Below, one piece after another: positions 40,501 to 50,106 of a stretch of DNA of 57,958 nt; within the stretch, counting starts at the first letter, position 1; each line of letters starts with the position of its first letter. Under the pieces are notes generated by a model. The model ran no database searches, was not told where the DNA came from, and worked only from the letters and a program-made list of their open reading frames with translations. The DNA lies in NCBI GenBank assembly GCA_017934625.1, contig JAGBJE010000122.1, forward strand, positions 1 to 57,958, written 5' to 3'. Source of the DNA: Pseudobutyrivibrio sp. (GTDB lineage: Bacteria; Bacillota; Clostridia; Lachnospirales; Lachnospiraceae). A program made the position numbers and the translations under genes.

Positions 40501-42513
40501 TTATAGTTTTAAGATCCCAAGTTTGGCTAGGATTGCCAGTGTTGCTGCACCGATAATAGCAATAACTGCAATTATTATTGCTACTGGGCTCGTGCCTGAA
40601 GTCTCGCCAGCTTCTGGAGTGACTTCCTCTTCTATTGTTGTCTCCTCTGTCTTATCCTCTACTGTTTCATTTGACTCCTCAACAGCTTCCTCAGATTCAG
40701 AAGTGTCATCCACAACAGCCTCATCTACTACCTCAGTCTTCTCTTCTGTCTTGTTATTCTTAGGCTTTGTAGACTGGTTGCCTCCTGTTGTAGGAACCTG
40801 TGCATCAGAAATCTGTGTCTGATTTGCAGTTCCTCCTGATACTACTGGAGTACTTGTGGCTGTGCCTGTTCCAGTGCTTGCACTGCTGCCTGAACCTGCG
40901 CTACCACCTGAGCTTGAACTACTTGAGCTTGAACTGCTACCTGTACTAGAGCCACTTCCCGATTCACCGCTTGGTGTTTCTGGAGTGCTTGGCTCATCTT
41001 TAATATCTGGTGTATCCTGCTCTCCCTTTGCAACATCTACAGCTGAAGAGTATTCCATCGAAAAATCATCACTTAGTGCGGTAACCTTTGCAGTTACAAT
41101 AGCCTTGCCCACAGTATTTGCTGTAGCCTTACCATCTACAAAGCTTACTGCCTCATCATTTGATGTGTACTCTACCTTAACCATGCTATTAATTGCATCT
41201 GGAAGTACAAATAATGTCTTAGACTCGCCTGGCTTCATAGTAAGAGTAGCTTCCATTTCTGGGATTACATCAAATGGATCTTCAAACTCATCACTAGGCT
41301 CTAACGCCTTGATAGAGCTATCAATGTGAAGCACTGCATTATCAATTTCTTCAAATGTTTCTGCAGTCTTGCCTTCATCGATGGCTGCAAGCAATCTTTC
41401 AGAAGACTCTGCTGTCATGCAGGTTAAATCGAAGCTAAGAGCTTTTTCAATCAATGCATTAAGCTCTGTTTTGTCGAGAGCATCAACTACAAGCTTTAGC
41501 TCTACATGTCCCTTTGTGCCATCAACCTTTACATCAGCTGTAAGGGTAACGTCGTGCTTCTTATTATCGATAGTAACTACACCCTTATTAGAAATCACTG
41601 ATTCATCAGATGACTTCCAGGTGATACTGCTACCTAAGAGCGATGTTGGAAGCGCCAGGTCATATCTAATCTGGCCTGCCTCCTTGTTGTTGCCCTTAAT
41701 TGCATCAAAGCTGCAGGCAAGCTCTAAGCTACGCTGAACCCTTGATTCCTTGAAAGCTTCAGCATACTTTTCTACTTGTGCTTCATCCATAGCCTTGTTG
41801 TAAATCTTGATATCATCAACCTTGCCATCAAAGCATGGATCCCAATTGTTAGCACCAAATAGAATAGAATCCTTAGCAGAACCAAGTGGATTGTTAGAGA
41901 TACCACTGACAACCTTCTTACCATCTACATACATGGCTATCTTACCATCGGTACCAACAAGAGCTACTTGTGACCAAACACCATTTGGAACTGTTGGATT
42001 ACCCACTGTTGTCCAATTCATAGGCTGGGCATTTCCCACAGTTTTAGCAGTTCCTTCAGTTCTACCCCATAGCTTATACTCCTGATCAGCACCATCGCCA
42101 GATAATGCCAACCAGTGTTCAGGATTGTGATAGCCAAGCAGCATCATTACCTGATTCTCAGCCTGTGATTTATCTGGGCAAACAGAATATGTAATGGTAA
42201 AATCTGTTCCATTAATCTTGTTTCCTAGGTCTAAGCCAAAGTCATTGAAATCCACTGCCTTGCCGCTTATTCCATCCACATAGGTAATCTCACCATTGTA
42301 GCTGCCTACTCCCTTTACAATAGCCTTGGCATCACCAATACCATTTTCAAAGTCATAGGATGCCACCAGGGATTCATCCGTACCTAGGCTGGTTAATCTA
42401 AATAATTCTTTAAGGCCGTCAGCCTTTGCGATACTTACTCCCACAAAAGGTGTTGCCAAAGCAAGTAAAGTGACGCCAGCTATTAGCCCATAATATTTCT
42501 TTTTATTTTTCAT
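40501..42513 (-). CDS. LamG-domain surface protein with C-terminal membrane anchor
   Basis: About 670 residues. A signal segment (~8-28), a LamG/concanavalin-like domain (~45-240), Ig-like and helical FIVAR-like segments (~245-400), a second Ig-like domain (~410-490), a Gly/Ser-rich linker (~505-545), an acidic tail and a final hydrophobic helix (SPVAIIIAVIAIIGAAT) ending LGILKL. VPTTGG looks like a sortase motif but lies too far from the helix. Three ATGs are in a row; the last is best spaced from AAGGAG. It follows the GH43 gene by about ten bases and may hold that enzyme or its substrate at the surface. Confidence 0.82.
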   Translation of the reverse strand: MKNKKKYYGLIAGVTLLALATPFVGVSIAKADGLKELFRLTSLGTDESLVASYDFENGIGDAKAIVKGVGSYNGEITYVDGISGKAVDFNDFGLDLGNKINGTDFTITYSVCPDKSQAENQVMMLLGYHNPEHWLALSGDGADQEYKLWGRTEGTAKTVGNAQPMNWTTVGNPTVPNGVWSQVALVGTDGKIAMYVDGKKVVSGISNNPLGSAKDSILFGANNWDPCFDGKVDDIKIYNKAMDEAQVEKYAEAFKESRVQRSLELACSFDAIKGNNKEAGQIRYDLALPTSLLGSSITWKSSDESVISNKGVVTIDNKKHDVTLTADVKVDGTKGHVELKLVVDALDKTELNALIEKALSFDLTCMTAESSERLLAAIDEGKTAETFEEIDNAVLHIDSSIKALEPSDEFEDPFDVIPEMEATLTMKPGESKTLFVLPDAINSMVKVEYTSNDEAVSFVDGKATANTVGKAIVTAKVTALSDDFSMEYSSAVDVAKGEQDTPDIKDEPSTPETPSGESGSGSSTGSSSSSSSSSSGGSAGSGSSASTGTGTATSTPVVSGGTANQTQISDAQVPTTGGNQSTKPKNNKTEEKTEVVDEAVVDDTSESEEAVEESNETVEDKTEETTIEEEVTPEAGETSGTSPVAIIIAVIAIIGAATLAILAKLGILKL

Positions 42514-42530
42514 CATCATTCTCCTTGCTT

Positions 42531-45500
42531 CTAATTCTTGTATTCCTTGTCTACTACATTGATAACCACTGTTGCCTCGTATTCGTTGCCCATGTAAGAA
42601 TATGTCACCTTAAGCTCCTTCTTTCCTGTAGTGGCTGTTACATCAGCGCCTACCTCAAGCTTAATTCCATCCTTGATTGTGACCTTCTTACCATTATCAA
42701 GTGTTGCTCTGATTCTGATATCATTTGCTGCAACTGTATCGCCTACTGCATACATTCTTACAGATTTACGAACCTTTGCCTTTGTGATTACCTCTGCTGC
42801 AAGAGTACCGCCCTCTGCAATCTTTTCTGTAGAAAAGCTTGCTGCATTTTTATCAGGTGATTCTGTAAGGATAAGCTTGCCACCTACTGAAGCGATATAG
42901 TAGCCGTGGTAAAGAGCACTTTCAAATGTTACGCCCTTGCCGTTTAATCCCTTGATTGTTCTGAAGGTCATAGCCTTGGCTTCTTCTGTAGTTCCCTTAA
43001 CGTCCTGTGAAAGCACCATATTATAGCTGCCATCTGCTAATGCCTTGCCTACAGATAAGTACATGCCAGGCTTGTAGTTTGATTCAAGAGAAACAAGAGC
43101 TTCATTTTTCTTATCAAGCTTGCCTGGGTTAATTTCCCACTCAGCATTTTCACCATCAAATGCACTGTCACAGCCAACCTCTTTGCCAGTCATTGGATAG
43201 TCACTGTCGCTTAATGTGTTTTCAAATTCCTTAACATAGATAGGATTCTTGTAGTAATCGTAAAGCTTGCTCACAGTTCCTGTTAAACCTACTGCTGTTT
43301 TTTTGATATAAGGGATTGTGCCATCCTCATTTACCTTGAATTCCTCGCAGCATGCAACTCGTCTGAAGCCACTGCCGTGTGGAAGACTACCATCATGGTA
43401 TACAAAATATGTATGACCCTTGAAATCAAATACTGCCATGTGGTTTGTGTTGGCTGTTGCTGAAGGCTCCATTACAACGCCACCAAAGGTCCATTCGTTG
43501 TTAAGGAAATCCTCTAAGCTGTCGCAATATGCATATGCCATCTGCTCACGCCAATCGTATGCAAAGAACATGTAATAGCGGTCCTTGCCATTTACATTGT
43601 GCTTGTAATAATAAGGAGCCTCTGTAAACTGATGACCTGCCGGCATTCCCTTGATTACGCCTACCTTAATATCAGCGTTCTTCTTGTCAGATGCTTTCTC
43701 AACTGAAAGCTTATCCTCGTCACCATCCTGATCCTTGATAGAAATCATGTCCTCATTCAACTCGCAATTGAAGAAGCGAACATTACCCCATCCAAGGATT
43801 CTATGCTCTACTCCATTTTCATCCTTCTCAATCCAGAAGGTTGGGTCGATATCTTCCCATGTAGATACACCATTGTAGGTATCAATATTCTTTACAAGTG
43901 GATGTCCGATATCCTTAAAGCCACCTGTTGGAGAATCAGAAACTGCAACGCCGATACACTTGCCACCGCCGTAGCTGCTCTTTGCCTCAGAACAGTAGTA
44001 GAAATAGTACTTGTCGCCGTACTTGACTACCTGGCCAGCCCATGCACTGTTCTTATCCTGTACCCAAGAGATATCAGAATCGTTAAGGTATTCGCCCTCG
44101 TACTTCCAATTCTTCATATCCTTAGATGAATAGCATCTCCAATCTGGCATTACATAGCTTTCATTCGAAGATGTATCATGGCCAACATATGCGTAAACTG
44201 TGTCGCCATCTACTAAGATTGATGGGTCACCACCATAAAGAATGTCACCATTTTCATCGAAGCCAAGCATTGGGTTGCCTGAATTGCTCTTTGTAAGTGT
44301 AACCTCTTCTGCTTCATCAAAATCGTTCCAATCACTGCCTGTAAGAGCTGCATACTCCTCAGCTGTAATTGGCATTACATAACCATGACGATATTTAATC
44401 TTGTTGTAAGAGCCAAGCTTCTCATCAGATACAAATTCAAAATCGCCTGATGATAAATCTGTTGTAACTACCGGGTAGTAGCCCTGGCCTCTTGCAAATC
44501 TATCAATAAGTAAGCACCACTGGTCCTTGCCCTCTTCATTCTTCTCGTTAAGCTTGAAGATGATTGGTCCCTCAACTGCGCCCACCTTGCCAGGTAAGGT
44601 CTTGTCCAGGAACTTAGAATTGATATCTGTAAACTGTCCTAAAACATTGTCTGCCACATCAATCTTGATAGAACCGTTTGATTCGTTCTTTGTGTAACGA
44701 TAATACTTGCCATCATCACCCTTTATCATGGTGGAATCGATAACCTTGATTATCTTGCCATTTGCATCTCTTCCGCCTTCGTGATAAAGCTGAGGCTCAG
44801 TGAAGTGAACAAAGTCACGAGTCTTTGCATAGTAGATTGAATGATTCTCGTAATTCTGTGTAATCTTTTCATTTTCATCTACTACTAATGAGGTTGCTGA
44901 CCAATAAACTACATATTCTCCAGTAACATCATCATAAACAAACTCTGGAGCCCATGTGCAGCCTGCATTCTCTGGTGCAATTTCTGCAAGCCATGGTTTA
45001 GACCAGTGAACTAAATCATTTGACTCCCATACAACAATGCTGTGGCTTCCGTTGCTACCAGCTTGTCCCCAATCTCTGTTGTGATAAATGCTAAGGTCTG
45101 TAGAAATCATATAGAACTTGTCCCCCTCAGGAGTACGAGCGATATACATATCTCTAAGACCGCTTTCACCGATAGTGCTTTCGATGATTGGATTATTGTT
45201 GTTCAAATCCTCCCAGTTAAATCCATCCTTTGATACTGAGAAGTAAACCTGCTCATCTGTGGCTGCGCCTTCTGTTCCTGTAAAGTGAACGAATAAATAT
45301 CCAACATATTCATCCACTGACTTTGGTGATGCAATTACAGTGCAATCATATGCCTTTGTAACTGATACATCCCCTTTACTAAATGTGGCAGTAAGTGTCA
45401 CTTTTGTATCTGTAGACTGTCTTGTAACCACACCTGCTGGGGTGTTATCGTAACCAGCATTAGCTTTAGTCTTTGTGCTGATTACCTTTTCATCTGATGA

Positions 45501-48500
45501 TGACCATGAAACAGATACTCCATTTACTTCATCTGGAAGGGAAATGTTTCCCTTAATCTTGTTCATGTCAGGAATTACGTAGCTATTTGCTACATATTCT
45601 ACATCACCCATTTCCTCCATACGGGCTACCTTGCCAGCTGTATAAAGTCTGGCCACATCATCCGCCTTGTATGCTCTATCATATACCTTTACATTATCAA
45701 AATATCCTCTGAAGTAATCATCACCTGAATAGAATGACTTACCAAGGTATCCAAGCAAATCCTCACCTAAGTCAGACACCTTTATTCCTGTTTTTTTGTT
45801 AACACCGATAAGCTTGCCATCTCTATACAGTGACATCTTATTGCCATCCATTACGATGGTGATGTTAATCCATGTTCTTGATGTGTTAGGATATGCACTT
45901 GATGCTTCTACCTTCTTTTCACCGCCACTGCTTTCAGTGGTAATTGCAAGCTTCTCAGCAGTTGGCATAGCCTTGTAGAATAGATACTTGCTGTTATCCT
46001 GACCAAATGTAAATGTAAAATAATTTCCTGAACGTGTAACCTCGTTCACATCAAAGGAAATGGTCATCTTGTCTTTGCCATCAAAGAATCCCTTAGGGAA
46101 CTCAAGATATGCATTGTGGCCTCCAACTGATGTGCCACCATCCAGGTAAAGAACCTTGCCATAATCCTTGTCCTCTACAACAGTGCCCTTTACAACCTTA
46201 CCATTGTTGCCACTACCAGATACATCCTTGACGCTGTTCTTTGAAATGCCATCGTTAAAGTCGTACTGAAGAATTGGCTCTGCCTTAATTTCCTCACCTT
46301 CAACCACTACATTTACCTTAAATTTATCTCCATCCTTGATAAATTCTGTATCACTGAGATTGAAGATTGGAAGACCATCCTCGTCAAAAAGAACTGTCTT
46401 TACATATGCATTTCTGCATGGGTCGTAAAGTGGATCTCCGGAATGTGAAGCATGGCTCTTTGATTCTCTTGCATGATATACAATCACCAGATTTCCATTC
46501 TCATCATATGTAAATGAGTTGTGACCAGGTCCTGAAACCTCATCATCAAAATCAGAGCTTGTAAGGATTGGATATGGAAGCTTAGTCCAATTGTTAATAT
46601 CTAAAAGATCTGCCTTCTCGTCTGCATACATAAGACCGACACAGTATTCTGAGCCAGTTCCTGATGCAGAAAATGTCATGTAAACCTTACCATCCTTGTG
46701 GAATACACCAGGTCCTTCGTTTACGCTATATCGAACAAGCTCCCAAGCAAATTCCGGCTTTGTAAGAAGCTTAGCCTGACTTGTAAGCTGTGTAGGATTC
46801 TTAGGATCGATTGTTGCTATGAACAAATAGCTTTGTCCATTTGGATTCTTAGAATTCTTTGTCTCATCAGCCCAAATAAGATAGTGATTACCACCTGCCT
46901 CGAAATATGTCATATCAAGTGACATACCATTTAAAATATTGTCACCACTGACTGGCTTAACAAGCTGTGGCTCACCCCACTTATCAGCATCCAGCATGCT
47001 TTCCTTCTTAGGATTACCCTCAAACTTAATCATGAATGGTCTGATGTTAAATGTGGTGCCGTTTCCTGAGTTAAGACCAGCTGTTGCAACCAAATACCAG
47101 CTGTCTCCAATCTTGTGCATCTCTGGCGCCCAGATAAATCTTCCAAGCTCCTTGGATGTGTTCTCATCCCAAACTGCAACTTCCTCTGCAGTAGATAACC
47201 CATCAATAGTCTTTGCACGACGAAGGATAATTCTATCGTAGCCGTCCTTATCACCGCTTCCTACCATTGGGTATGATGCTGTGAAATAGTAATAACCATC
47301 ATCCTTGTTGTAAACCACATATGGGTCTGCTCTTTCAGGAACAAGTGGGTCTTCAGCATCGGTAAAGTTGCCTGAGCCACCGATTACACCTTCAAGTGTA
47401 TATGTACCAGGAAGCTCAAGATCCACATTTTCAATGCTATCCTCTGTAAATCTAAGTGAGTACTCCTTCTTTGTTCCATCTGAATACTCTGCCTTTACAG
47501 TATTTTTCTTAATATACTTATCAAGAATCTCTCTAAAATCTTCCTCTGATGTAAGGGCATCTACCTTTATCTCATCAGCTGAAATACTTGACAGAGATGT
47601 GTTATAAGGATTTGTATACTTTTCTGTAAGTGCTTCGTACTCTGATGTGGTAAGTCCAAGAGCACTTACGCCAACTGCATCCTTAGGTGCGCCACTTACA
47701 TTTTCAAATGTATAGCCCTCAATAAGTACAGCCTTATCAAAGCTTTCCATATCCTCTGATGTTACAAGATAGGTTCCATCATTTGTCTTAATATAGATTT
47801 CATATCTTTCATCAGTCATGTCATACTTAGCATCTATCTGCTTCACATTTGAAACCGACGAGCCAGTAGCTACTGATTTTTCGTTTTTATATGAAATCAA
47901 ATCATCACTTTCATAAATAAGCAGATTACCTGATGCACCATCTGCTGCAACCATATAAAAGCCTTCACCATCTGCCTGTCTAAGTACTGCAGGACATTGA
48001 TATGCCTTGCTGCCTAGACTGGTGTACATAATAGGCTGATTTTTATGGAGTGCCTCAAAGCTTCCATTCTTTTTAGCTGCAATCTTCATACCGCCATCCT
48101 GGCCAACAGCTGGGCTATTACTTACGTAAGTAGCAATATCCTCACCCTCTTTTAGAACAACGATTTTAAATTCTTTGTCAGCTCCATCGATAGTGGCTGT
48201 AAGAGTCACCTCTTTGTTCTTATTTCCGCGTGTGACTTTACCATCATTTGTCACAACCGTCTCATCACTTGACTTCCAGGTTATTTCCTTACCATCATAT
48301 TCAGCTGGAAGGTCGATATCCTTTGTTACGTATCCCAAGTTGAGAGAAAAATCAACTTCTGTAGCCTTACCAACCTTTTTGTCTAGAAAAGCCTTATACA
48401 GGTCTGTTACATCACTGTCTGTAAGCTTACCCTGATAGATTTTATAGTTGTCAAGATATGCTCTACAATACTCGCCTGAGCCCCAATTAGCTTTACCAAT

Positions 48501-49430
48501 ATAGGTGATAGGATTCTCCCCAAGAATATCCTCAAGCTTGTTATCTGAGCTAAAGCTTGATTTCTTTTCACCATCCACATAAACAATTGTTTCATCCTGC
48601 GAATAAACAACATCGATATGTGTCCAGGTGTTGAGTGCAATAGGAGTGTTAGTTGTTGCTCCATTTCTACCGTTTTTAAAATGCTCAATAGTGAGTTTTG
48701 AATTAATATTAGCTACACCAAGATAGTACTCTGGGCTTGACTGTGGATTCTCATTTGGGGCTGAGTAAAATAACCAGTCTGTACCAGTTCTTCCAATATT
48801 GGCATCAAAGGAAATGGACACCGACTTTACTCCTGCAAGCAAGCTGTCACCATTTTCCTTGGTAACCTTTAAGAACTGCTGCTTGCCATCTGAAAGTGAA
48901 ATAGCTTTTCCACTTTCCCCGAAGCTGTCTGCAACAGTGTAGGTACCTGTTGCCTTGGCGCCACCGCCAACAATATCAGCGTCATCCTGAAGATTTTCAA
49001 AGTCAAAATCTGCAATCAGCTTTAACTTATCTTCATCCTCTTCTTTGTCTTCTTCCTCTTCTTTTTCCTTTAACAGTTTTTCTTCTTCAAGTAGCTCTTT
49101 CTCATCAAGCTCAGCATTTTCATCTTCTTTAGCTTCTTCATCAACATCCTTTTGGGCTTCATTATCGTCTGTTGATTCGTCTGCTACATCTTCTGCTGAG
49201 GAATCAGAGGCAGGAACTTCTTTGGCATCTTCAGAAGGTTGGCTTGTTTCTTCCTCAGATGCTTTTGATTCTTCTTGTGATTTTTCTTCAGAAGATTCTT
49301 CTTGTTTGGTCTCCCCAGCTTCTGTTGCCTGCACTAAAGAAAGACCTGAGCCAGGTGTAAACCCTGACCAGGCCATTGAAAGTGCAAGAGCTGTCGCCAA
49401 GAGACGCTTAAAGTTCTCTTTTTGCATCAT
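42531..49430 (-). CDS. Giant secreted multi-GH43 arabinan/xylan-degrading enzyme
   Basis: About 2299 residues. Signal peptide 1-36; acidic low-complexity 40-135; LamG ~140-355; Ig-like ~360-435; a beta-propeller-like stretch ~440-690; GH43 module ~700-1010 (ERADPYVVY, IWAPEMHKIGD, NEGPGVF); LamG ~1055-1280; Ig-like ~1290-1375; second GH43-like module ~1380-1700 (CTWAPEFVYDD); third GH43 module ~1735-2060 (GGDPSILVDGDTVYAY, TEAPYYYKH); a ricin/AbfB-like carbohydrate-binding region ~2080-2200; and a final Ig-like domain. GH43 enzymes cut arabinose or xylose residues from arabinan and arabinoxylan. It has no anchor of its own. Start chosen at the ATG 7 bases after GGGGG. Confidence 0.85.
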   Translation of the reverse strand: MMQKENFKRLLATALALSMAWSGFTPGSGLSLVQATEAGETKQEESSEEKSQEESKASEEETSQPSEDAKEVPASDSSAEDVADESTDDNEAQKDVDEEAKEDENAELDEKELLEEEKLLKEKEEEEDKEEDEDKLKLIADFDFENLQDDADIVGGGAKATGTYTVADSFGESGKAISLSDGKQQFLKVTKENGDSLLAGVKSVSISFDANIGRTGTDWLFYSAPNENPQSSPEYYLGVANINSKLTIEHFKNGRNGATTNTPIALNTWTHIDVVYSQDETIVYVDGEKKSSFSSDNKLEDILGENPITYIGKANWGSGEYCRAYLDNYKIYQGKLTDSDVTDLYKAFLDKKVGKATEVDFSLNLGYVTKDIDLPAEYDGKEITWKSSDETVVTNDGKVTRGNKNKEVTLTATIDGADKEFKIVVLKEGEDIATYVSNSPAVGQDGGMKIAAKKNGSFEALHKNQPIMYTSLGSKAYQCPAVLRQADGEGFYMVAADGASGNLLIYESDDLISYKNEKSVATGSSVSNVKQIDAKYDMTDERYEIYIKTNDGTYLVTSEDMESFDKAVLIEGYTFENVSGAPKDAVGVSALGLTTSEYEALTEKYTNPYNTSLSSISADEIKVDALTSEEDFREILDKYIKKNTVKAEYSDGTKKEYSLRFTEDSIENVDLELPGTYTLEGVIGGSGNFTDAEDPLVPERADPYVVYNKDDGYYYFTASYPMVGSGDKDGYDRIILRRAKTIDGLSTAEEVAVWDENTSKELGRFIWAPEMHKIGDSWYLVATAGLNSGNGTTFNIRPFMIKFEGNPKKESMLDADKWGEPQLVKPVSGDNILNGMSLDMTYFEAGGNHYLIWADETKNSKNPNGQSYLFIATIDPKNPTQLTSQAKLLTKPEFAWELVRYSVNEGPGVFHKDGKVYMTFSASGTGSEYCVGLMYADEKADLLDINNWTKLPYPILTSSDFDDEVSGPGHNSFTYDENGNLVIVYHARESKSHASHSGDPLYDPCRNAYVKTVLFDEDGLPIFNLSDTEFIKDGDKFKVNVVVEGEEIKAEPILQYDFNDGISKNSVKDVSGSGNNGKVVKGTVVEDKDYGKVLYLDGGTSVGGHNAYLEFPKGFFDGKDKMTISFDVNEVTRSGNYFTFTFGQDNSKYLFYKAMPTAEKLAITTESSGGEKKVEASSAYPNTSRTWINITIVMDGNKMSLYRDGKLIGVNKKTGIKVSDLGEDLLGYLGKSFYSGDDYFRGYFDNVKVYDRAYKADDVARLYTAGKVARMEEMGDVEYVANSYVIPDMNKIKGNISLPDEVNGVSVSWSSSDEKVISTKTKANAGYDNTPAGVVTRQSTDTKVTLTATFSKGDVSVTKAYDCTVIASPKSVDEYVGYLFVHFTGTEGAATDEQVYFSVSKDGFNWEDLNNNNPIIESTIGESGLRDMYIARTPEGDKFYMISTDLSIYHNRDWGQAGSNGSHSIVVWESNDLVHWSKPWLAEIAPENAGCTWAPEFVYDDVTGEYVVYWSATSLVVDENEKITQNYENHSIYYAKTRDFVHFTEPQLYHEGGRDANGKIIKVIDSTMIKGDDGKYYRYTKNESNGSIKIDVADNVLGQFTDINSKFLDKTLPGKVGAVEGPIIFKLNEKNEEGKDQWCLLIDRFARGQGYYPVVTTDLSSGDFEFVSDEKLGSYNKIKYRHGYVMPITAEEYAALTGSDWNDFDEAEEVTLTKSNSGNPMLGFDENGDILYGGDPSILVDGDTVYAYVGHDTSSNESYVMPDWRCYSSKDMKNWKYEGEYLNDSDISWVQDKNSAWAGQVVKYGDKYYFYYCSEAKSSYGGGKCIGVAVSDSPTGGFKDIGHPLVKNIDTYNGVSTWEDIDPTFWIEKDENGVEHRILGWGNVRFFNCELNEDMISIKDQDGDEDKLSVEKASDKKNADIKVGVIKGMPAGHQFTEAPYYYKHNVNGKDRYYMFFAYDWREQMAYAYCDSLEDFLNNEWTFGGVVMEPSATANTNHMAVFDFKGHTYFVYHDGSLPHGSGFRRVACCEEFKVNEDGTIPYIKKTAVGLTGTVSKLYDYYKNPIYVKEFENTLSDSDYPMTGKEVGCDSAFDGENAEWEINPGKLDKKNEALVSLESNYKPGMYLSVGKALADGSYNMVLSQDVKGTTEEAKAMTFRTIKGLNGKGVTFESALYHGYYIASVGGKLILTESPDKNAASFSTEKIAEGGTLAAEVITKAKVRKSVRMYAVGDTVAANDIRIRATLDNGKKVTIKDGIKLEVGADVTATTGKKELKVTYSYMGNEYEATVVINVVDKEYKN

Positions 49431-49590
49431 CACTATTCCCCCAATAAAAAATTAGGACAAAAGTCCTTTGTTACACCATAGAAAAAGATTCCCCAATCCC
49501 TTAATCTATGGCAGTTCGTGATAATATAGTAGCCTCAGCTTTATTTTAAGTAAATAGAAATTTCTTCACACTTTTATAAATAATAATCGT

Positions 49591-49624
49591 AAAAAATCCA
49601 ACCTCTATATTAAAAGGTTGGATT
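49591..49624 (-). terminator. Terminator of the RiPP operon
   Basis: AATCCAACCT (49595-49604) and AGGTTGGATT (49615-49624), followed on the minus strand by TTTTTT, about 90 bases after the last precursor gene. The remaining gap to the GH43 gene (49431-49590) holds no recognisable feature. Confidence 0.88.
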
Positions 49625-49716
49625 TTATACGTGTACATAGATCCTGCATTATTAATTTGAATCATATCTCGAAAATTGCCAAAAACAAAATCTATTTATC
49701 GAACGGGGCAACTATT

Positions 49717-50106
49717 CTAATCTGGATCATCTGGATATCTACCGTCCTCTTTTCCGCCACTTCCTCCTATAATACATAAACAAGAATTATTATAGGAATC
49801 TGAATATCCAGGTTTAGCTCTTCCGCCTCCTCCGACAACACAAGCACATGCATAATGATGACTATCTTCTAATCCTCCTCCAACTGCAGGGCATACACAT
49901 ATTTTTCCCCCTGTGGTAGCAGCAAGCTCATCCATCGACATTTCTGTCAATTCATCTTCTTCCTTTAGATCATCAGCTTCTATAGTAATTCCACGTTCTA
50001 ACGCCATACTAATAATAGTTTCAGCGTCAGCATTTTGTAATTTTTCGATAGTATCGTTACCTTCGCTTGAAACAACTTCCATGAATTTCTTAATACTCTC
50101 TTTCAT
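49717..50106 (-). CDS. RiPP precursor B: Nif11-like leader, three CxC units
   Basis: 129 residues. The leader (1-67) resembles Nif11/NHLP leaders (IKKFMEVVSSEGN, AETIISMALERGITIEADDL) and ends in a double glycine, LAATTGG (66-67), the cut site for C39 peptidases. The 62-residue core has CVCPAVGGG (Cys70,72), CACVVGGGG (87,89) and CLCIIGGSGG (109,111), so three units 17 and 22 residues apart. The ATG shares one base with the stop of the radical SAM gene (TAATG), so it is translationally coupled. Precursor A has the same design. The product is unknown. Confidence 0.88.
   Translation of the reverse strand: MKESIKKFMEVVSSEGNDTIEKLQNADAETIISMALERGITIEADDLKEEDELTEMSMDELAATTGGKICVCPAVGGGLEDSHHYACACVVGGGGRAKPGYSDSYNNSCLCIIGGSGGKEDGRYPDDPD

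Noticed and set aside
41000..41020. LPxTG sortase anchoring of the LamG surface protein
   Set aside because: The VPTTGG-like motif in this protein is over 100 residues before the final hydrophobic helix and that helix is not followed by a basic tail of the usual kind.
40856..41329. 157-codon plus-strand frame
   Set aside because: Antisense to the Gly/Ser-rich part of the LamG surface protein; no ribosome site or promoter.
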